Positions 43,532 through 56,920 of a stretch of 64,000 bases of DNA are shown piece by piece. Positions within the stretch are counted from its first letter, which is position 1; every line of letters starts with the position of its first letter. The notes beneath the pieces are model-generated. The model made no database searches and was not told the origin of the DNA. It was given only the letters and a program-made list of their open reading frames with translations. Origin of the DNA: Excoecaria cochinchinensis (Eukaryota > Streptophyta > Magnoliopsida > Malpighiales > Euphorbiaceae). Where the stretch lies: contig CANTUQ010000159.1 in the NCBI GenBank assembly GCA_947683425.1, forward strand, positions 682,001 to 746,000, read 5' to 3'. The translations under genes and the position numbers were made by a program.

Positions 43532-45552
43532 TGTAACAATCTGAATTATACCCTAGTAAGATTTATGGTATAATTGTATTGTAAGGGTACAAAATAAGTG
43601 GATTAAGAGTAAATTTATGAGTTAATAAGGACTAAATTGAAAGGAAAATAAAGTACTAGTAAAGCATAATTTTCATTAAGTGACTGATTTGAAGCTTACC
43701 GTGGACCAAGAGAGAGATTAGTGGTGAGTGGGATATATGTCATCAAGTGGACATGTGCCATGTTAGGAGAGTACCACATGGATTGTTGCATGCAATAAAA
43801 GGAAGGGTTAGTGGAAATTTCTGTCCCAATGGCATCAAATGCAACCTTAGATTTCATTTCTCTCACTCTCCCTCTCTCGATTTTCTCTTTTCCTTTCTAC
43901 TTTTTGTTTTGTATTCTTTGGTTAATTTCTGCAATTGGATTGATTTTAATAGGTTTTTAAAAGGAATTAAGAAGTTAAGTGTGGTTAAGAATAGGTTATG
44001 ATCTTCTTCTACCCCGTTTCTTCTTTGTGTTTGAATTGGTTGGTTTGATGGACTAAGAGCTTGTGTGTATTTGATTTAATTATGCAAGAAGCTGCAGATA
44101 GATGGAAAGAGAATGGCAAGGAGAAAGTTTGATTTGAAAGAATAGAGTTTTGAGCTGAATTCTAGAGGTTGGGATCATGTGTTCTTTTGAATTAGTTGCA
44201 TGTGCAAAGTTGTTAGTTTTGTACCATGCATGTGTTATTATATTGAGGTTTTGTCTTTGAGATACTGCTAATAGATGCATATTTGGATATATGATTGAAT
44301 TGTATGCTTGAGTTAATGCTATAGTTCAATTGAGAGTTTTGATCAATTTTCCATGTTGAGATTTTAGCATGAACAGCAATTGCCTTGCTTATTATGTTTA
44401 ATTGTTATTTTGATTAATATTAGTATTTGATTGAGTTTAATCTTAAAATAGTGTTTAAAAATGCTTATTGCATGAATTTAAAGGATATGCATGTGAGTTT
44501 TGAGCTGGTTTGTGAATTGTGCTTGTTTGGTTTGCTTTGCTTGGAGTTGAACACTTAGTTCAATTCTGTCGCGAGCACGATAAAACACTCCTTGGCGAGG
44601 TCTACCTGCCGTGCATTGCCCAGCTTTCTCATGCATGGCCAAGTGGTGCCGAGCTTCGTCACGAGCCCGAGCTCCATCGTGGGCGCGACATAAGCCACTT
44701 GGGCATTCTATCACGAGGGCGATGAGGCCCGCTTGCACGACCTCAGTGTGTGTTGGGTTCTATCGCAAGTGCGAGTATGATCACGGGCGCGATAGAAGCT
44801 AGTTTTGCATTCTGTCGTGACCGCGACAAGGGTCGTGAGCACGACACTGTGTAGAGTTGTAAGTTAACTCTTTTTCTTCTTATTTGGGTATAGCATTGCA
44901 TTGATTATGAATGTACATGCATATTAAGTTTATATGTATATGCATGAACCTTGTGATGGTTTGCTTGACAAGTACATGAATGGAAATGGTTATGCATTCT
45001 TGGTTGAATTGTTGGGCAATAGTTGAATTTTTGATATTGTGATTAGAGTGTTTGTTCAGCCTGAAGTGTCATAGTAGTGGATAGATAAGCATGCTTATAA
45101 AGCGTTTTGCGCAGCTGCTCTGTAGACTCGTATGGGCATTTTATTTAGAGATTTTTGTCTCTTCTGTTACCTTCGGGTATAAGTATATTTAAGACTTACG
45201 TCTTTTGTGTATTTAGATACTATGTCCAATCAGTATCTTCAGTACCCATATCCACAATTTATGAGAGTTCAGGCTTCCTATTTAGCTATTTGGCTATTAA
45301 GCTATTGCTTTAGTAATTGAATGATTGTTTTTGAGCATTCATGTAAATGCTTGAGATAAGACCATGCTTTAGCAAGTGTATTTGATAATGTTATGACTAA
45401 GGCATGTGTTATGTATTGTGAGAATGTACGTGATTATTATGGGCATGAAAGGTACAGGTAATCGTTTTAGTTGTGCTATTGATAGTTATGTTTATATCAT
45501 ATTTATGACTTTAATTATTGTTAATTGTTGCAAGTGTGTATGATTGTATAAC
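43532..45552 (+). mobile_element. LTR2 of T1, cut by element C
   Basis: Starts TGTAACAATCTG. It matches LTR1 from 43828 onward. It contains a dyad region (about 44565-44850: TTCTGTCGCGAGCACGA, CGGGCGCGATAGAA, TCGTGACCGCGACAAGG, GTCGTGAGCACGAC). A TATA-like TATAAAGC (45097) follows. The LTR is interrupted at 45552, with about 470 bases expected beyond element C. Confidence 0.85.
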
Positions 45553-47915
45553 TGTGACACGCGCCGAACCCCGTAGGACGCCCCGAATGCACGCTTTAGG
45601 GCTTTCGAGAGAGGTTCATAAAAAACTTGTAAGGTATTTACAAGTGCATCTATTTTGGGCAACAAGGAGATTTCTTGGAGTTGCCACCCAATAGAACATT
45701 GGGAAGGGTCGTCTAGCCTCAGTGAGCCTAAGATGGCGCAGACATATCCATTTTGGGTAAGCCAAGAGGGTTTTGGAGGTGCCAGCCCAATAGGACATTA
45801 GGATGACCCAACCTCGTGGAACCTAGAATTACACAGCGCGTAAATATCCATCTTGGGCAAACCAGAGAGATCTTGGAGGTCTCAGCCTAATAGAACATTA
45901 GGATGATCCTCTACCCCCTGGAGCCTAGGATTATGTAATTTAGGCCTTTTGGAGGGGAACAAGAGATATTTTGGAGGTTCTAGACCTCTAACCTCATTGA
46001 GCCTAAGACCAGAGTGAGTTCGGGACTTCTCATTTATTTGTACCTTGATTAATATTATAATGAATTTTTGAATTCGTTGTTTCATCAACTTTCCATACAA
46101 TGCAGATAATTAAAGCGCAATCCATTCATGTTGATAAAGAAGCAAATTGACACGAAATAAAATACACGAAATAAATTACAATAACACTAGGGGCGGAATA
46201 CAATCCCCATTATAAAAACAATATGTAAATCATACAGAAATTGGGATATTCATTGGAGTGAGGACTTTGGTCCTGCCATGCATATTTACTACAAGCTAAT
46301 TTTTGAGAAGTGTCAGTTTTATTGGCTAAAAACGGGACTTTAGTCTCCGGCTTTCGAAAAAATCCCAAATTAATTACTATAAAACATTTGGCCCTTTTTG
46401 CTTTAACAACATTAAAATAAACTTCATAATAAAATGAATAAAGACAAGGGTAAAGAAAGAACCCGGATAGAAATCCTCAGATTGGCGCGACCACCATCAT
46501 TAACAACTCCAATTCCAAAATGGTCAGAAAATAACTCATAGGAATAAACATGTAAGTGTCAAAATCGTGAATAAAGTAAAGAAAAGTAAAATAACAAGAA
46601 ACTTTAAAAGAAATGAGTTAAAAGATAAAAGAAATAAAAAAGGGTAAAAGAAATAAATTAAAAACATGAGGACTTTCCTAGGGACGCCCTTCTACACAAT
46701 ACCGACGGGCATCCTTAGTGTAACCGGCGGACATAGTGGGTGTGTCACCTACATCCCGCCTCTTGGAATAGGGACGGGCGTCGGTAACCACTCTGCCCGT
46801 CAGTCACCCCTGGTGGCAGAAAAAAGACCTTCAAAATTTCAATTGAAATTCTTTGTTTAAAAAATTTATTATTGAAAATAAAAAAACAATTAATATAAGT
46901 ATATTTAATTGCACAAATATTAATCCAGAATGTTTACCCTTGGATTTTACCTTTTTAGGTGAATGTCGAATGATTTTGGTCCCTGCACGCTTCACAAGGA
47001 TCGAATAAAAATGGATCAAGGAAAGAAAATTTATGTTTTTCTTTCTTGGGAATTTGACAGCGATTCAAGAATTAGCAGGATTGATAGAAACGAATGAATT
47101 TCATTACCTCAAATTGGCTTAATTCACTAGTAGAATTTGAAAAAAAGTCAATTAATTCGAAAGAATTTTTATCCAATAAAAATTTTGAAAATTATAGAGA
47201 TTTTTTAGATTTCAATAAATTGCTCACAAAAGATGAAAGAATTTTTTTCCTTTTAAAAATTTGCCAATCTCTCAAAATTTGCTAATTTTTCTCCCCAAAA
47301 ATTTGTTAATTTTTCTAACCCCTAATAATGAAATTTAATCCACTATTTATAGAGTTTTTAGGAGATAATTAGGATAAACATCAATTTAAAGTGTGAATTT
47401 TAAAAGGATTTTAAAATTCAATTTCTAACCAAATATCTGGCCCAAATCTCAAACAAATTTGAAAGATATCAAGCTTATCAGATTAAATTTTACCAAATTC
47501 GGCGTTATCTGATCAGATCCACTACCGACGGCCGTCCCTAGAACTACCGACGGGCCGTCCGTAAGAAGGGTACGCGTGGAAATCTTGACAATAGGTGGGC
47601 CGAGGCGTGGGACTAGGGACGGGCGTCTCTATGCAGACACATGTCCGCTACTTATACTACAGACGGGCCGTCCCTACAACGTATAGAGACGGGTATCCCA
47701 ACTCCGACGGCCATCCCGTCTGAGGAGCAAAATCTCAATTTTCAAGCTAAATTTCCCAAACTCTTTCAAAACCTCACGCTATAGAGAAAAACATTTTAAT
47801 CCTTATGAAACCGAGAGACGAAAACCTCTGAATTTCATCCATTTATCCGAAAACTGACGTTGATCTCTTCATCGGGTAACTCTGACCTGGACTGCCTCAA
47901 GACCCGGTGTCTATA
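45553..47915 (-). mobile_element. 3' LTR of element C (2,363 bp)
   Basis: From TGTGACACGCGCC to GTGTCTATA. On the minus strand a TATA box (TATAAATA, 47344-47351) has GACGG/CCGTC motifs upstream (about 47523-47720). These include a 15-mer GACGGCCATCCCGTC at 47706-47720. A second, looser set lies downstream (about 46680-46806). Same layout as in LTR A. Short frames inside are not genes. Confidence 0.9.
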
Positions 47916-47933
47916 GTTGCCCCCACTTTTGGG
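47916..47933 (-). other. Polypurine tract of element C
   Basis: CCCAAAAGTGGGGGCAAC on the minus strand, next to the LTR. Confidence 0.8.
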
Positions 47934-48039
47934 AAAACCAGTGCACTAGTGCCTAGATGAGCAAAAATTCAGAGAAAAAAGGAAAGAGATGCGTACCTTA
48001 GGTAGCCCTTACCTTTTGCTGTGTGGAATGTTACGACTT

Positions 48040-48720
48040 GTTGCCATTGAGCTGTAGCGCTATCAGACTATGGCTCGTTTGCAATCTTTTCTATCGCATT
48101 GTCTCACTTGCCTTCGGTCGGCTTGCACGGCCTGAGGTGAAGTGTTGTCTAACTGTATCCTCTGTTGAGATCAGTTCTATCGCTGTCCTCCACTAACCTC
48201 ATCTCGGTTTGCATGGTGGCTGGTCTGTCCCGCTAGCCTCATGTCAGCCTGCGTGGTGTGAGGTGAAGTGTTGTCTAACTGCATCCTCTGTTGCGATCTG
48301 TTCTATCGCTGGTGTCCCGCAAGCCTCATCCCGGCCTGCACGGTGTGAGGTGAAGTGTTGTCTAACTGCATCCTCTATTGCGATCTGTTCTATCGCTGTC
48401 CCCCGCTCACCTCATCTCGGTCTGCACGGTGTGAGGTGAAGTGTTGTCTAACTGCATCCTCTATTGCGATCTATTTTATCGCTGTCCCCTGCTAACCTCA
48501 TCTCGGTCTGCACGGCGGCTGGTCTGTCCCGCTGGCCTCATCTCGGCCTGCATGGTGTTTGGTAAATGTAGTGTTCTCTAACTACAATCTCGTTGTGAGA
48601 TGCAGCATTTTCTAACTGCAAACTCTGTTGCGATTTGTTATATAGCATGTGGTCTGCTAGCCTCATCCCGGCTTGCGCAATGTCTATATCTGTGAGATGT
48701 AGTGTCCTTTTACTACATCC
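48040..48720. repeat. Irregular tandem repeat in element C (about 86-126 bp)
   Basis: GAGGTGAAGTGTTGTCTAAC recurs near 48134, 48260, 48347 and 48433, and CGATCTGTTCTATCGCTG between them. Same location as the 138-bp array of A and a similar vocabulary (GATGCAGCA, TTCTCTAACTAC). Confidence 0.8.
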
Positions 48721-49311
48721 TAGTTGTGATTTGTTCTATTGCTGACGCCCTGCTATCCTTATTTCGGTCTGCATGGAGCCTGATTTATACTGCTAGTCCC
48801 ATTTAGGCTTGCGGACTTTCCTTGTTAACCCCCATTCAATCTGCAAGGTATGATTCTGATCTATTGATCCCTATCCAATCTGTAAGGTATGATTCTGACC
48901 TGTTGATCCTCATCCAAACTGTAATATTGAATTGGTTGAACATAATCTTGAAGGACGTAATGTTTGATCTATTTATCCTTCCTTTTGACTGCTGGTCATT
49001 TTTTGATTGGTGTAAAACCATGTTCCTGTATTGTAAGAGATTCTTGTTAATTCTTGCGCAAATTAACTTGATTGGTAGATTTATGAACATTTTTATGTTG
49101 CCCTTTATTATTTATCATCCTTCTCACCATGTGATCAATTGTCTTCTTTTTTTTTTTTTAAGAAGAAAGTCAAATCATAAAGAAATAACATGTAAATTTA
49201 ACAGGTTAACCATAAGTGTTTTCCTCTAAAAGGATAAATTTTGTACAATATAAAAATGTGATTACAATAATGAGAATATAAACACATAGCCAAAAGAACT
49301 CCATGAATAGC
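48721..49311. other. Spacer 3' of the accessory ORF in element C
   Basis: Contains three variants of a TATGATTCTGAC(C/T) TGTTGATCC unit (about 48848-48912), then A/T-rich sequence. No gene seen. Confidence 0.4.
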
Positions 49312-51343
49312 CTATAATGGTGGGTAATCTGAGGGCTCCTCCTCTGGATCATCATCATCATCTGATAGGTGAACTGGCTGGCCTCGTGATGAAGAAGTAG
49401 AGGGTCCCATGCCTGGAGCAGATGCTGATGGTCCGGGCTTCTGAGCAGCTGAGGCTCTGGCTTGCTGCTGGTATCTGGGAGGTACAGCCACCGGTATATA
49501 CAATGGCTGCACTCTCGCTGGGTCCTGCTGCTGGAACTGGACCTGAGCATACCCATCGAGGAAGGGTTGTGCACATAGCGTCATGAACTGCAGTGTATCG
49601 GTAACGACTCCCCCTAACTCTCTGAAAGCGTCGCCCAGGCGAAGGGTCTGATCTGTGGAGGTGGTCCCCATACGCCTCGGCCTATCCTCAGTTTGCTCTC
49701 TAAACTCCCGAATGGACTGGGCGACGGGAGGTATGGCACCCTCCAGAACCTGAGGGCCTCAACTGACTCATCCACCATCTGTAAAGATGTGTCCGTCCTC
49801 TGGATCGCCTCATCCTGGGAGGCCCTCATCTCCTGCCTCAACTGGCCCGTGAGTCTCTCCTGCGCCTGTCTCAAATGATCGATGAGCCTCCCCTGCTCCT
49901 GGATGATACCCTACTGCTGATCCAGCCGCTCTAATATGACTCTATCTCGCTCCCCGAGCTGCCCGAGAAGGGCCCTGTCTCTCTCCTCCTGTCTGTGCTC
50001 GAAGGAGGTGAACATAGAAGTCAAAATCGCAGTAAAATCCGGCTATGCTGGGTGAGTCGATGATGTGGATGGAGGGGGAGCTGACTCTAGTGCCCGCTCT
50101 GGAGGTGGAGCTGTAGAAGTAGATGCCCCCGGGTCCCCTGCTTTAGCATATGGACTGAATCTCTCAGGTGTCCGAGGAACTGTCCGCTGCACCCTCGATG
50201 GCGGAGGAGGGGTAGGACTCTGTACACTCTGTACTGGGGGAGTACCAAATAAGTAGTCCTTGGTGAACTCAATCCCCATGTTGGAAGGTGTACAAGGATG
50301 CTCCTCCTCATGCTGCGGCTGCCAAGGCTGACCCTCCTGGTGCTCTAGATATCGGGGAGGCTGGTCCTCCAGGTGCTGCTGGTGCTCGGGAGGTTGGTCC
50401 TCCTGGTGCTGTGGGCGCTTGGGAGGCTGCTACTCCATCTGAGGCTGATCCTCTACTGGCTCTAGTGAGGACAGGCCAAATGCACATCTGGTCTCATGAA
50501 TAGTGCGAAGTCTGTACGCCTCGGCCTGACCCTGTATCGGTAATATCATAGCCATCATAATAGCTGCCGGAGCGTCTACATAAATGCTCTCCTCTAAAGC
50601 ATGCCCAAGGATATCTGGACGGACACCCAAACTCAAAAGCAGTCTAGTAATGATTCCACCAACATACACTACAGGGGCTGTCCCCCTAGATACTCTCACC
50701 AGGTTAACCAAAATCTCGTGGCTAATATTGAGCCACTGGCCTGCCACCATTGGCCATAAACTCCAAATCTCTGCAGCGTTGAGAGACCCCGGGTTACCAG
50801 CTCGTCCAAGATAGGAGCTAGATAGAACCCTATGAACATAGCAAAGGCCTGTGATGAGAATACCGTGCTCTTTGCCGTATCATGGTCATACGGCACTCCC
50901 GGTAAGGCAATGACCGCCCAGTGGTGGCGTCTAATTGCTCTATGGGGCACTATAACATCCTGCCCAAATGGAAGCCCTATAGCCTGTGCAAATCGCTGAC
51001 GGGTAATGCTATACTGGTGGCTCTCGATCCAAAACTGGATGAAAGCCTCCTCTGTGTCGGATCTCTGGTACACCCCGTACTGTAATGTAGTAAGGAACTG
51101 CCGAACTATCTCCGGATGAGTCTGGAAAGCTGGCGTCAGAAACTCAGTCCACCCTGTACTCGCTATCAGAGCATCGACCTTGTTTGCCATCCCTAGAGCC
51201 TCAAGGAATCGCCTAGAGATGAAGCGGCTAGCTCGGAACTGCACCTGAACCAGTGCTGCATACCTCTGCCTAGCCTGGGCACTCATCCAAGCCGGTGCCT
51301 GAGGCTCAGGCTGATCACGCGGAGCATATCGTCGTGGTAGCAT
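49312..51343 (-). pseudogene. Tat accessory ORF of element C, broken
   Basis: Homologue of 673-2679. The ATG at 51343 follows a splice acceptor. The N-terminal domain is open to about 50820 (PAWMSAQARQRYAALVQVQF, FLEALGMANKVDAL, VIALPGVPYDHDTAKSTV). Frameshifts follow, with later pieces at 50750-50430 (MVAGQWLNISHEI), 50279-50043 (Pro/Ser-rich) and 49874-49312 (helical, then acidic SDDDDDPEEEPSDYPPL). Strong protein-level likeness to A shows that both descend from a real gene. Function unknown. Confidence 0.75.
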
Positions 51344-51344
51344 C

Positions 51345-51980
51345 CTGGAAAGAAAGTAAACAATTAGTTTAGCATCGTAGTCATAAACGGACCTAATAAA
51401 AATTTGGACAGCATTCCGGTACGGATGTGCCTAAACCAAAAAAATTTGGGCAACACCCCTGCAAGGGTGTGCCCAACCCCCTGCATAAGAAATATCATAA
51501 AGGACAGGCCTCAGGCCCCAAGCAATAGTACAGTACAACTTTGATTAAAACAAATTTTAACAGCACCCCGGCAAGGGTGTGCCAAATTTCTTGCATAAAA
51601 AGCGACAACGAGGGACAGGCCTTAGGCCCCAAACATTATTTTCTAACCCTTAATATTGGTTCCAATGTGCATGCATTCCTAAGGCCATGCCTGTACATCT
51701 AACTAAAAAAAAAGCTCGAAAAAATAAATATGCATTTATCATTAATTGTTCTCAAAACAGCATATATCCATGCATTTTATGTCAACTGAAGAACAGCATA
51801 TTATTTACTCTATGTGTTAATTCATGCACTTAAAGCATTAAAAAAAACAAAACATTAACTAAACAATGGCAATTAAACAGCAGCCACTAAAATCAATTAG
51901 CAAGGTTCCTAATTACACTAATCCAGAAAATGAAAATTACATTATTCATAAAAATAAAAAAGTATAAGAATTTTACTAAC
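51345..51980 (-). other. Predicted 5'-leader intron in element C
   Basis: Donor CCAG/GTTAGT at 51980, acceptor TTTCCAG at 51345. It contains three stem-loops of the TTGGGCA...GGGTGTGCCCAA type (about 51403-51432, 51446-51476, 51557-51585), each followed by a GGCCTCAGGCC-like word. Element A has two. Confidence 0.6.
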
Positions 51981-52146
51981 CTGGAAGTTGAGACTCAATG
52001 AAGAAAAAAAACTTCAAGACACTAGTGCAAAGTAGACCAACCAAAAGAAAAAAATAGAAAAAATGGCAACTGAAAAAGAAGGAGGGAGCATCGATGTGAA
52101 GAAAAAGAAAGAGAAAAGAAAGTGACAGTCCGTCGATGCCAGCAGC

Positions 52147-52355
52147 TTTATATAGAATTTAGTACCCGACGGGCTTTCTGTCTCTAGAGATATAGACGGG
52201 AATGCCATCTGTCTTTTTGGATTCCGCCTTTTAACCCTCATTAATTACAGCGCGTGATATGCACGATGCAAAGATCTGCCAGGTGGACAATTACAGACGG
52301 GATAACCGTCTAAGTTAGAGACAGGCTAGCCGTCTGTAGATCAATCCTATAAAAT
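52147..52355. promoter_or_regulatory. Divergent promoter of element C with four 15-bp dyads
   Basis: Minus-strand TATA box TATATAAA (52147-52154) and plus-strand TATA box TATAAAAT (52348-52355). Dyads between them, at 52168-52182, 52195-52209, 52296-52310 and 52320-52334, follow GACGG-N5-CCGTC with one to three changes. Same layout as 3574-3826. Confidence 0.65.
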
Positions 52356-52478
52356 TCACCATTTTCTTGGATTCCGTGCCTTTTCTCTCATTTTAGCTTC
52401 ATAGCAGGTTCTTTCCTCCAGTTTTTCCTCTTTTCCTCCTTTACTTCCTTTAGTGACTTCAACTTTAGCCATTGCGAA

Positions 52479-53828
52479 ATGAATTCTCCTTTTCTTCCAA
52501 AAATGTACCGTATCTTAGACGATGCTCAAACTTGGGAAAATAGCACCCTTGCCCCCCTTTCTGGGCTGAGATTTTTACGAAGAGTCAAAAAAGACTACAA
52601 CCTTCTTTTAGCTGCAACCCACTTCTGAGACCCTCGCTTTCATATTTTCAGGTTCACCTACCAGGAAATATGCCCCCTGCCTGAGGAACTTGCTGCTATT
52701 GTCGGGAGTTGGTATACTCCTAGTGCTTTGCCCTGCGTTCCTCGCTGCGGTTTGGTTCAAACTCGGGATATTGATCTGTCCTTAAGCATATCTCCTTCTG
52801 ACACTGCTCGTCTAGTTCCTCAGGGTCCTGTATTTGCCTTAGAACCTCTGATTGAAGCACTGGATTAATTCCCCAACCTTCCTTCATAGAGCGTAAGTGT
52901 CATCTTTCTTTTCTGCCTGATAAAGTTTCTGATTGTGACTTCAGGGGAGCTGCTCGGAGACCCTCATTTGTTTGGAATTTTGGACGATTTTCACCGCGGG
53001 CTGACCCCTTTCCCACTTATTCTGGCTGAGACTATCTTGGGTTTGGACTCCATCCATGCCTGGCCTACCACTTCATTCTTTGGGAGTCCCTTATTACTCT
53101 AGGTACGTCATTATTTTAAATGGTAGTGCGTCCCTTGTGCATTTTCACACTAGCTTTTCTTAGCGGGAAGTGCGTCCTTTTGGATTTTCACACAACCCTA
53201 TGCCTAATTTTTGCCTGAAGTAAATCCAACTTACTCCAGCGGCTTTTCTTTGCCTTTTATCTTATTTTCGTTGGCTTTTATTTTTCCTTTTTTCCTCTTT
53301 CAGATCTGGTGGCAAGAGAAATTGAAGCTGCTGCTAGAGCCACCTCCTAGGGTCATTAGTCAGTACTCTGCGAAGCATTTTCTTCCTCGCCAGCGTCTGT
53401 GCCTATTTGGGACCCCTGACGAAGGCATTACCAGATTCGATGAAATATCAGATGAGGATATTAGCTTCATGCATGCTTGGCTTCCATTATCCAGTGCAGT
53501 TATTGATGGATCTTCAGGATGCGTTCCCCTATGTGGGCTTCATGAGGCCACCTTCTACATCACGGCCCGCTGCTCTCATTAACTTGGAATGACTCAGGAT
53601 GTGGTGAGACCCCCTTTATCCTTTCGAGGTGGAATCTTTTCTGCGGCTTTTGCCTCCCGCTATCATGAGCTCTGGAGCCAACTTCCATTGAAGACTATTA
53701 TACCTCCCTTCAAGAACCATTTTGTTACCTCTACCAGCGTGTACAAGAGGGGAATACTTAGCCCAGCCTCTGATAACCGATCACGGCGACTGCGGCATTT
53801 GGCTGGCGAGAGTAGTAGTAGGGCATAG
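52479..53828 (+). pseudogene. Spliced antisense gene of element C, broken
   Basis: Exon 1 52479-53102 and exon 2 53304-53828, with an intron of 201 bases (donor GTACGT, acceptor CTTTCAG). Parallel to 3885-5186 throughout: RFHIFRFTYQEICPLPEELAA, FGILDDFHRGLTPFPLILAETILGLD, IWWQEKLKLLLEPPPRV, HFLPRQRL, SGCVPLCGLHEATF, GESSSRA. Stops lie near 52627, 52867, 52888, 53101 and 53580, so this copy is dead. Confidence 0.8.
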
Positions 53829-54213
53829 TTTAGTTTTGCATGCATTTTGAGCAATATGTTTCTTTTTAAAGCAGAACTGGACAACGATGTAAATGAATAA
53901 GTCAAATCTTATTTTATTTCACAGCATTGTGTACATTTCAGTACGATTTCAGCGTACATGATCATTTTTGGCACTAATTCAATTATGCAAGACTACATTC
54001 ATTCGTGGAACCAAATCTTGATAGCATCAACTCCTGTTACCAATCAACCCTCTCGGGTTTTCATGATTGGATATTTTCTCTCAAGCCTCTAAATTTTTCC
54101 CAGGATGCCTTTTTCTGGTTTTCACCCTGACGAGGCGCCCGATTTTAACAAGGTCGCCTTTTTCGGTTTTTGACCCGCGGGGCTTTCATTCTTTTCTTTT
54201 GATTTTGTAGCCT
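53829..54213. other. Convergent spacer of element C
   Basis: Equivalent of 5187-5574, with GGGTTTTCATGATTGG, TGGTTTTCACCCTGACGAGG and CGGTTTTTGACCCGCGG at about 54052, 54114 and 54154. Confidence 0.5.
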
Positions 54214-56920
54214 TTAGCCATGGAACATTTGGAGTCTATCAACATTGATCGGTTCTTTGAATTCATTTCCCTCGCTATCCGACAGAATCGCGGCTCCTTT
54301 TGACAGCAGCTTCTTGAGGATGAACGGTCCTTCCCACGTTGGTCTGAACTTTCCTCTAATATTTGGTGCACCTGGTCTCATCTGTTTAAATACCAAATCC
54401 CCTCCTTCAATGGATGTTTCTTAACTTTCTTTCCAAAGGACCTAGCGAGCCTCTTTTGGTAGATTTAGTTGTGATAGTAGGCTTTTAACTTGTTCTCATC
54501 CAACATGTTCAAGCGTTGCAGCCGTTGTTGCGCCCATTCATCCTCCAGAATTTTTGCTTCCATTATCACCCTCAGTGACTTAAGTTCAACCTCGACTGGA
54601 AATACTGCCTCCGTCCCATATACCAAGGAATATGGAGTGGCTCCTGTTGAAGTTCTGATGGTTGTTCTGTAACCCCATAGTGCAAAAGGCAACTTTTTCG
54701 CCCAATCTTTATAGTTCTGGACCATCTTAGCCAGGATCTTCTTGACATTCTTGCTGGCGGCTTCGATTGCCCCGTTGGCTTGAGGACGATACGGAGAAGA
54801 CTTGTGGTGCTCAATACCATACTTCTGGAGTAACTTCTTCGTTTTGGCCATGAACTGGACCCCGTTGTCAGATACCACATGGTGTGGAAGGCCATACCTA
54901 CATATCAACTTTTTCTCGATGAATTTCGCCATATCCCGAGCATCAACTTTCCTGAAGCACTCAGCTTCTACCCACTTGGTAAAGTAGTCGATGGCGACAA
55001 TGATGTATTTATGCCCATTGGAGGCCGTGGGGCGTATCTCTCCAATAATATCAATCCCCCAAGCTGTGAACGGCCAAGGTGATGTCAAATTATGTAATTC
55101 TAAAATGGGCAAATGCCTTAAATCTACATACTGTTGGCATAACTGACACTGCTTTACATACTTCGAGCAATCATTATCCATTGTAAGCCAGAAAAATCCC
55201 TGTCTCATAATCTTTTTGGCCAATGTCAGCCCGTTCATATGGGCTCCGCATACTCCGGCGTGTGTTTCTTCCATCACTCTCTTGGCGTCTTTCTCATCCA
55301 AACACCTCAACTTGATACCATCAGCCTGTCGTGTACAACACCCCATCTATGCAGATGAATTGAGTAGATAACTTGCGAATCATTCTCTAACCTTTTTCGA
55401 TAGCTTCCTCTGGAAAGGTCGCATTTTTTAAGTAGTTCGTAATGTCATAATACCACGGCTTCCCATCTGCTACTTCTATCTCCATGACTGATTTAGATTC
55501 GAAGCTAGGTCTCTCAGAGTTAGAAATCAAAACCGGCCTCATAACCACTCCTTCGGGATTGTCCCACATTGAGACTAAAGTGGTGAGCGCATCAGCTAAC
55601 TAGTTTTCGTCCCTTGGAACAAAACGGAACATACACACTTCAAACTGACTGCTCAGGTCTCTCAAGTGCTTGACGTATGGCATTAGCCTTTCCTCTTTAA
55701 CAGCCCATTCACTTTGGATTTGATTGATCACTAAGGAGGAATCACCAAACACTTCCACGTTTTTTGCTCCTAAAGCTATTAACGCCTCCAACCCAAAGGC
55801 ACACGCTTCATACTCAGCTTCGTTATTGGTAGCCTTGAACCTCAATTTCTTCGCCAAAGGGAGGTTCTCATTATCCAGGGTTGTTAAAATGACCCGTACT
55901 CCTGCCCCCTTGTTGTTCACGGCTCCGTTAAAGTGCAATTGCCAACCTCAAACTCCGATAGCTGTCACATCCTCATCTGCAAAGTTAAACTCGTACGAGT
56001 CTCCTTGAATTGGATGTTCTGCCAGGAATTCAGCCACTGCATACCCTTTCATAGTTTTTCAAGTAATATACTCTACATCGAATTCTTGTAGCAACAACAA
56101 CCACCTACCCATTTTCCCAAGTAAAGATGGAGCTTCCTGTAAGTACCTTGAAGGATTCTGCTTCGCTACTGCCTGTACCCTGTAAGCATGAAAGTAATGC
56201 CCCAATTTCTTAGAAGCCCAGATTATTGCAAGGCAAATCTTTTCTACTTCTGTATACTTAACCTCATAAGCCAGGAACTTCTTGCAAAGGTAGTAAACAG
56301 CAAATTCCACTTCAAATTCGTCCTCCTGGGCCATCATGGCGCCTACAGAACCGTATTTTATAGCTAAATACAAAATCAATGGCCTGACTGGCTGCGGCGG
56401 TCTCAACACCGGTGGATTTACATATACTCTCTGACAGTATCGAAAGCCTTCTGAAAATTTTCATTCCATACTACTGGTTGGTCTTTTCTGAGTAGTTTGA
56501 AGATAGGTTCGCAAATCGAAGTAAGCTTAGCAATAAACCTAATGACGTATTGCAACCTATCGAAAAAGCTTCTCACATCCTTTTCCTTCTGCGGTATTGG
56601 CATCTCTCTGATGGCCCTAACCTTATCTGGGTTAATTTCAATTCCCCTCTGACTAACTATGTGTCTTAGGAGCTTCCCTGAGGTAACACCAAAGATACAC
56701 TTCTTAGGATTTAACCGCAGATTGTACTTGTTTATCCTCTGGAAGAACTTTTCCAGGGCTTCAAAATGACCTTCTCTAGTGACTGACTTGATAATCATGT
56801 CATCAACGTATACCTCCACTTCTTTATGGATCAAGTCAATCAAGATTTTTATTGCCATCCTCTGATAAGTGGCTCCTGCATTTTTTAGGCCAAAAGGCAT
56901 TACTCGATAAGCATAGGTCC
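54214..56920 (-). pseudogene. pol of element C (RT to integrase), broken
   Basis: RT from 56920 (TYAYRVMPFGLKNAGATYQRM, VEVYVDDMIIKS), RNase H 56409-56059, second RNase H 55938-55600 (NNEAEYEACAFGLEAL, VFGDSSLVINQIQ), integrase 55346-54465 with zinc-binding HAGVCGAH and CQLCQQ, GIDIIGE, VSDNGVQF and AIEAASKN, end 54396-54214. Several stops and frameshifts separate the pieces. The N-terminal RT, protease and gag lie beyond Athila-2, outside the window. Confidence 0.88.

Larger units (their letters stand above)
45553..56920 (-). mobile_element. Tat-type element C, 5' part displaced beyond the window
   Basis: 3' LTR 45553-47915, polypurine tract 47916-47933, tandem repeat, sense accessory ORF (to 51343), divergent promoter, antisense gene (to 53828) and pol back to the middle of RT at 56920, where Athila-2 has inserted. 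Same layout as A but a different subfamily by LTR. The flank before the LTR is ATAAC; the matching duplication should lie right of the window. Confidence 0.88.
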
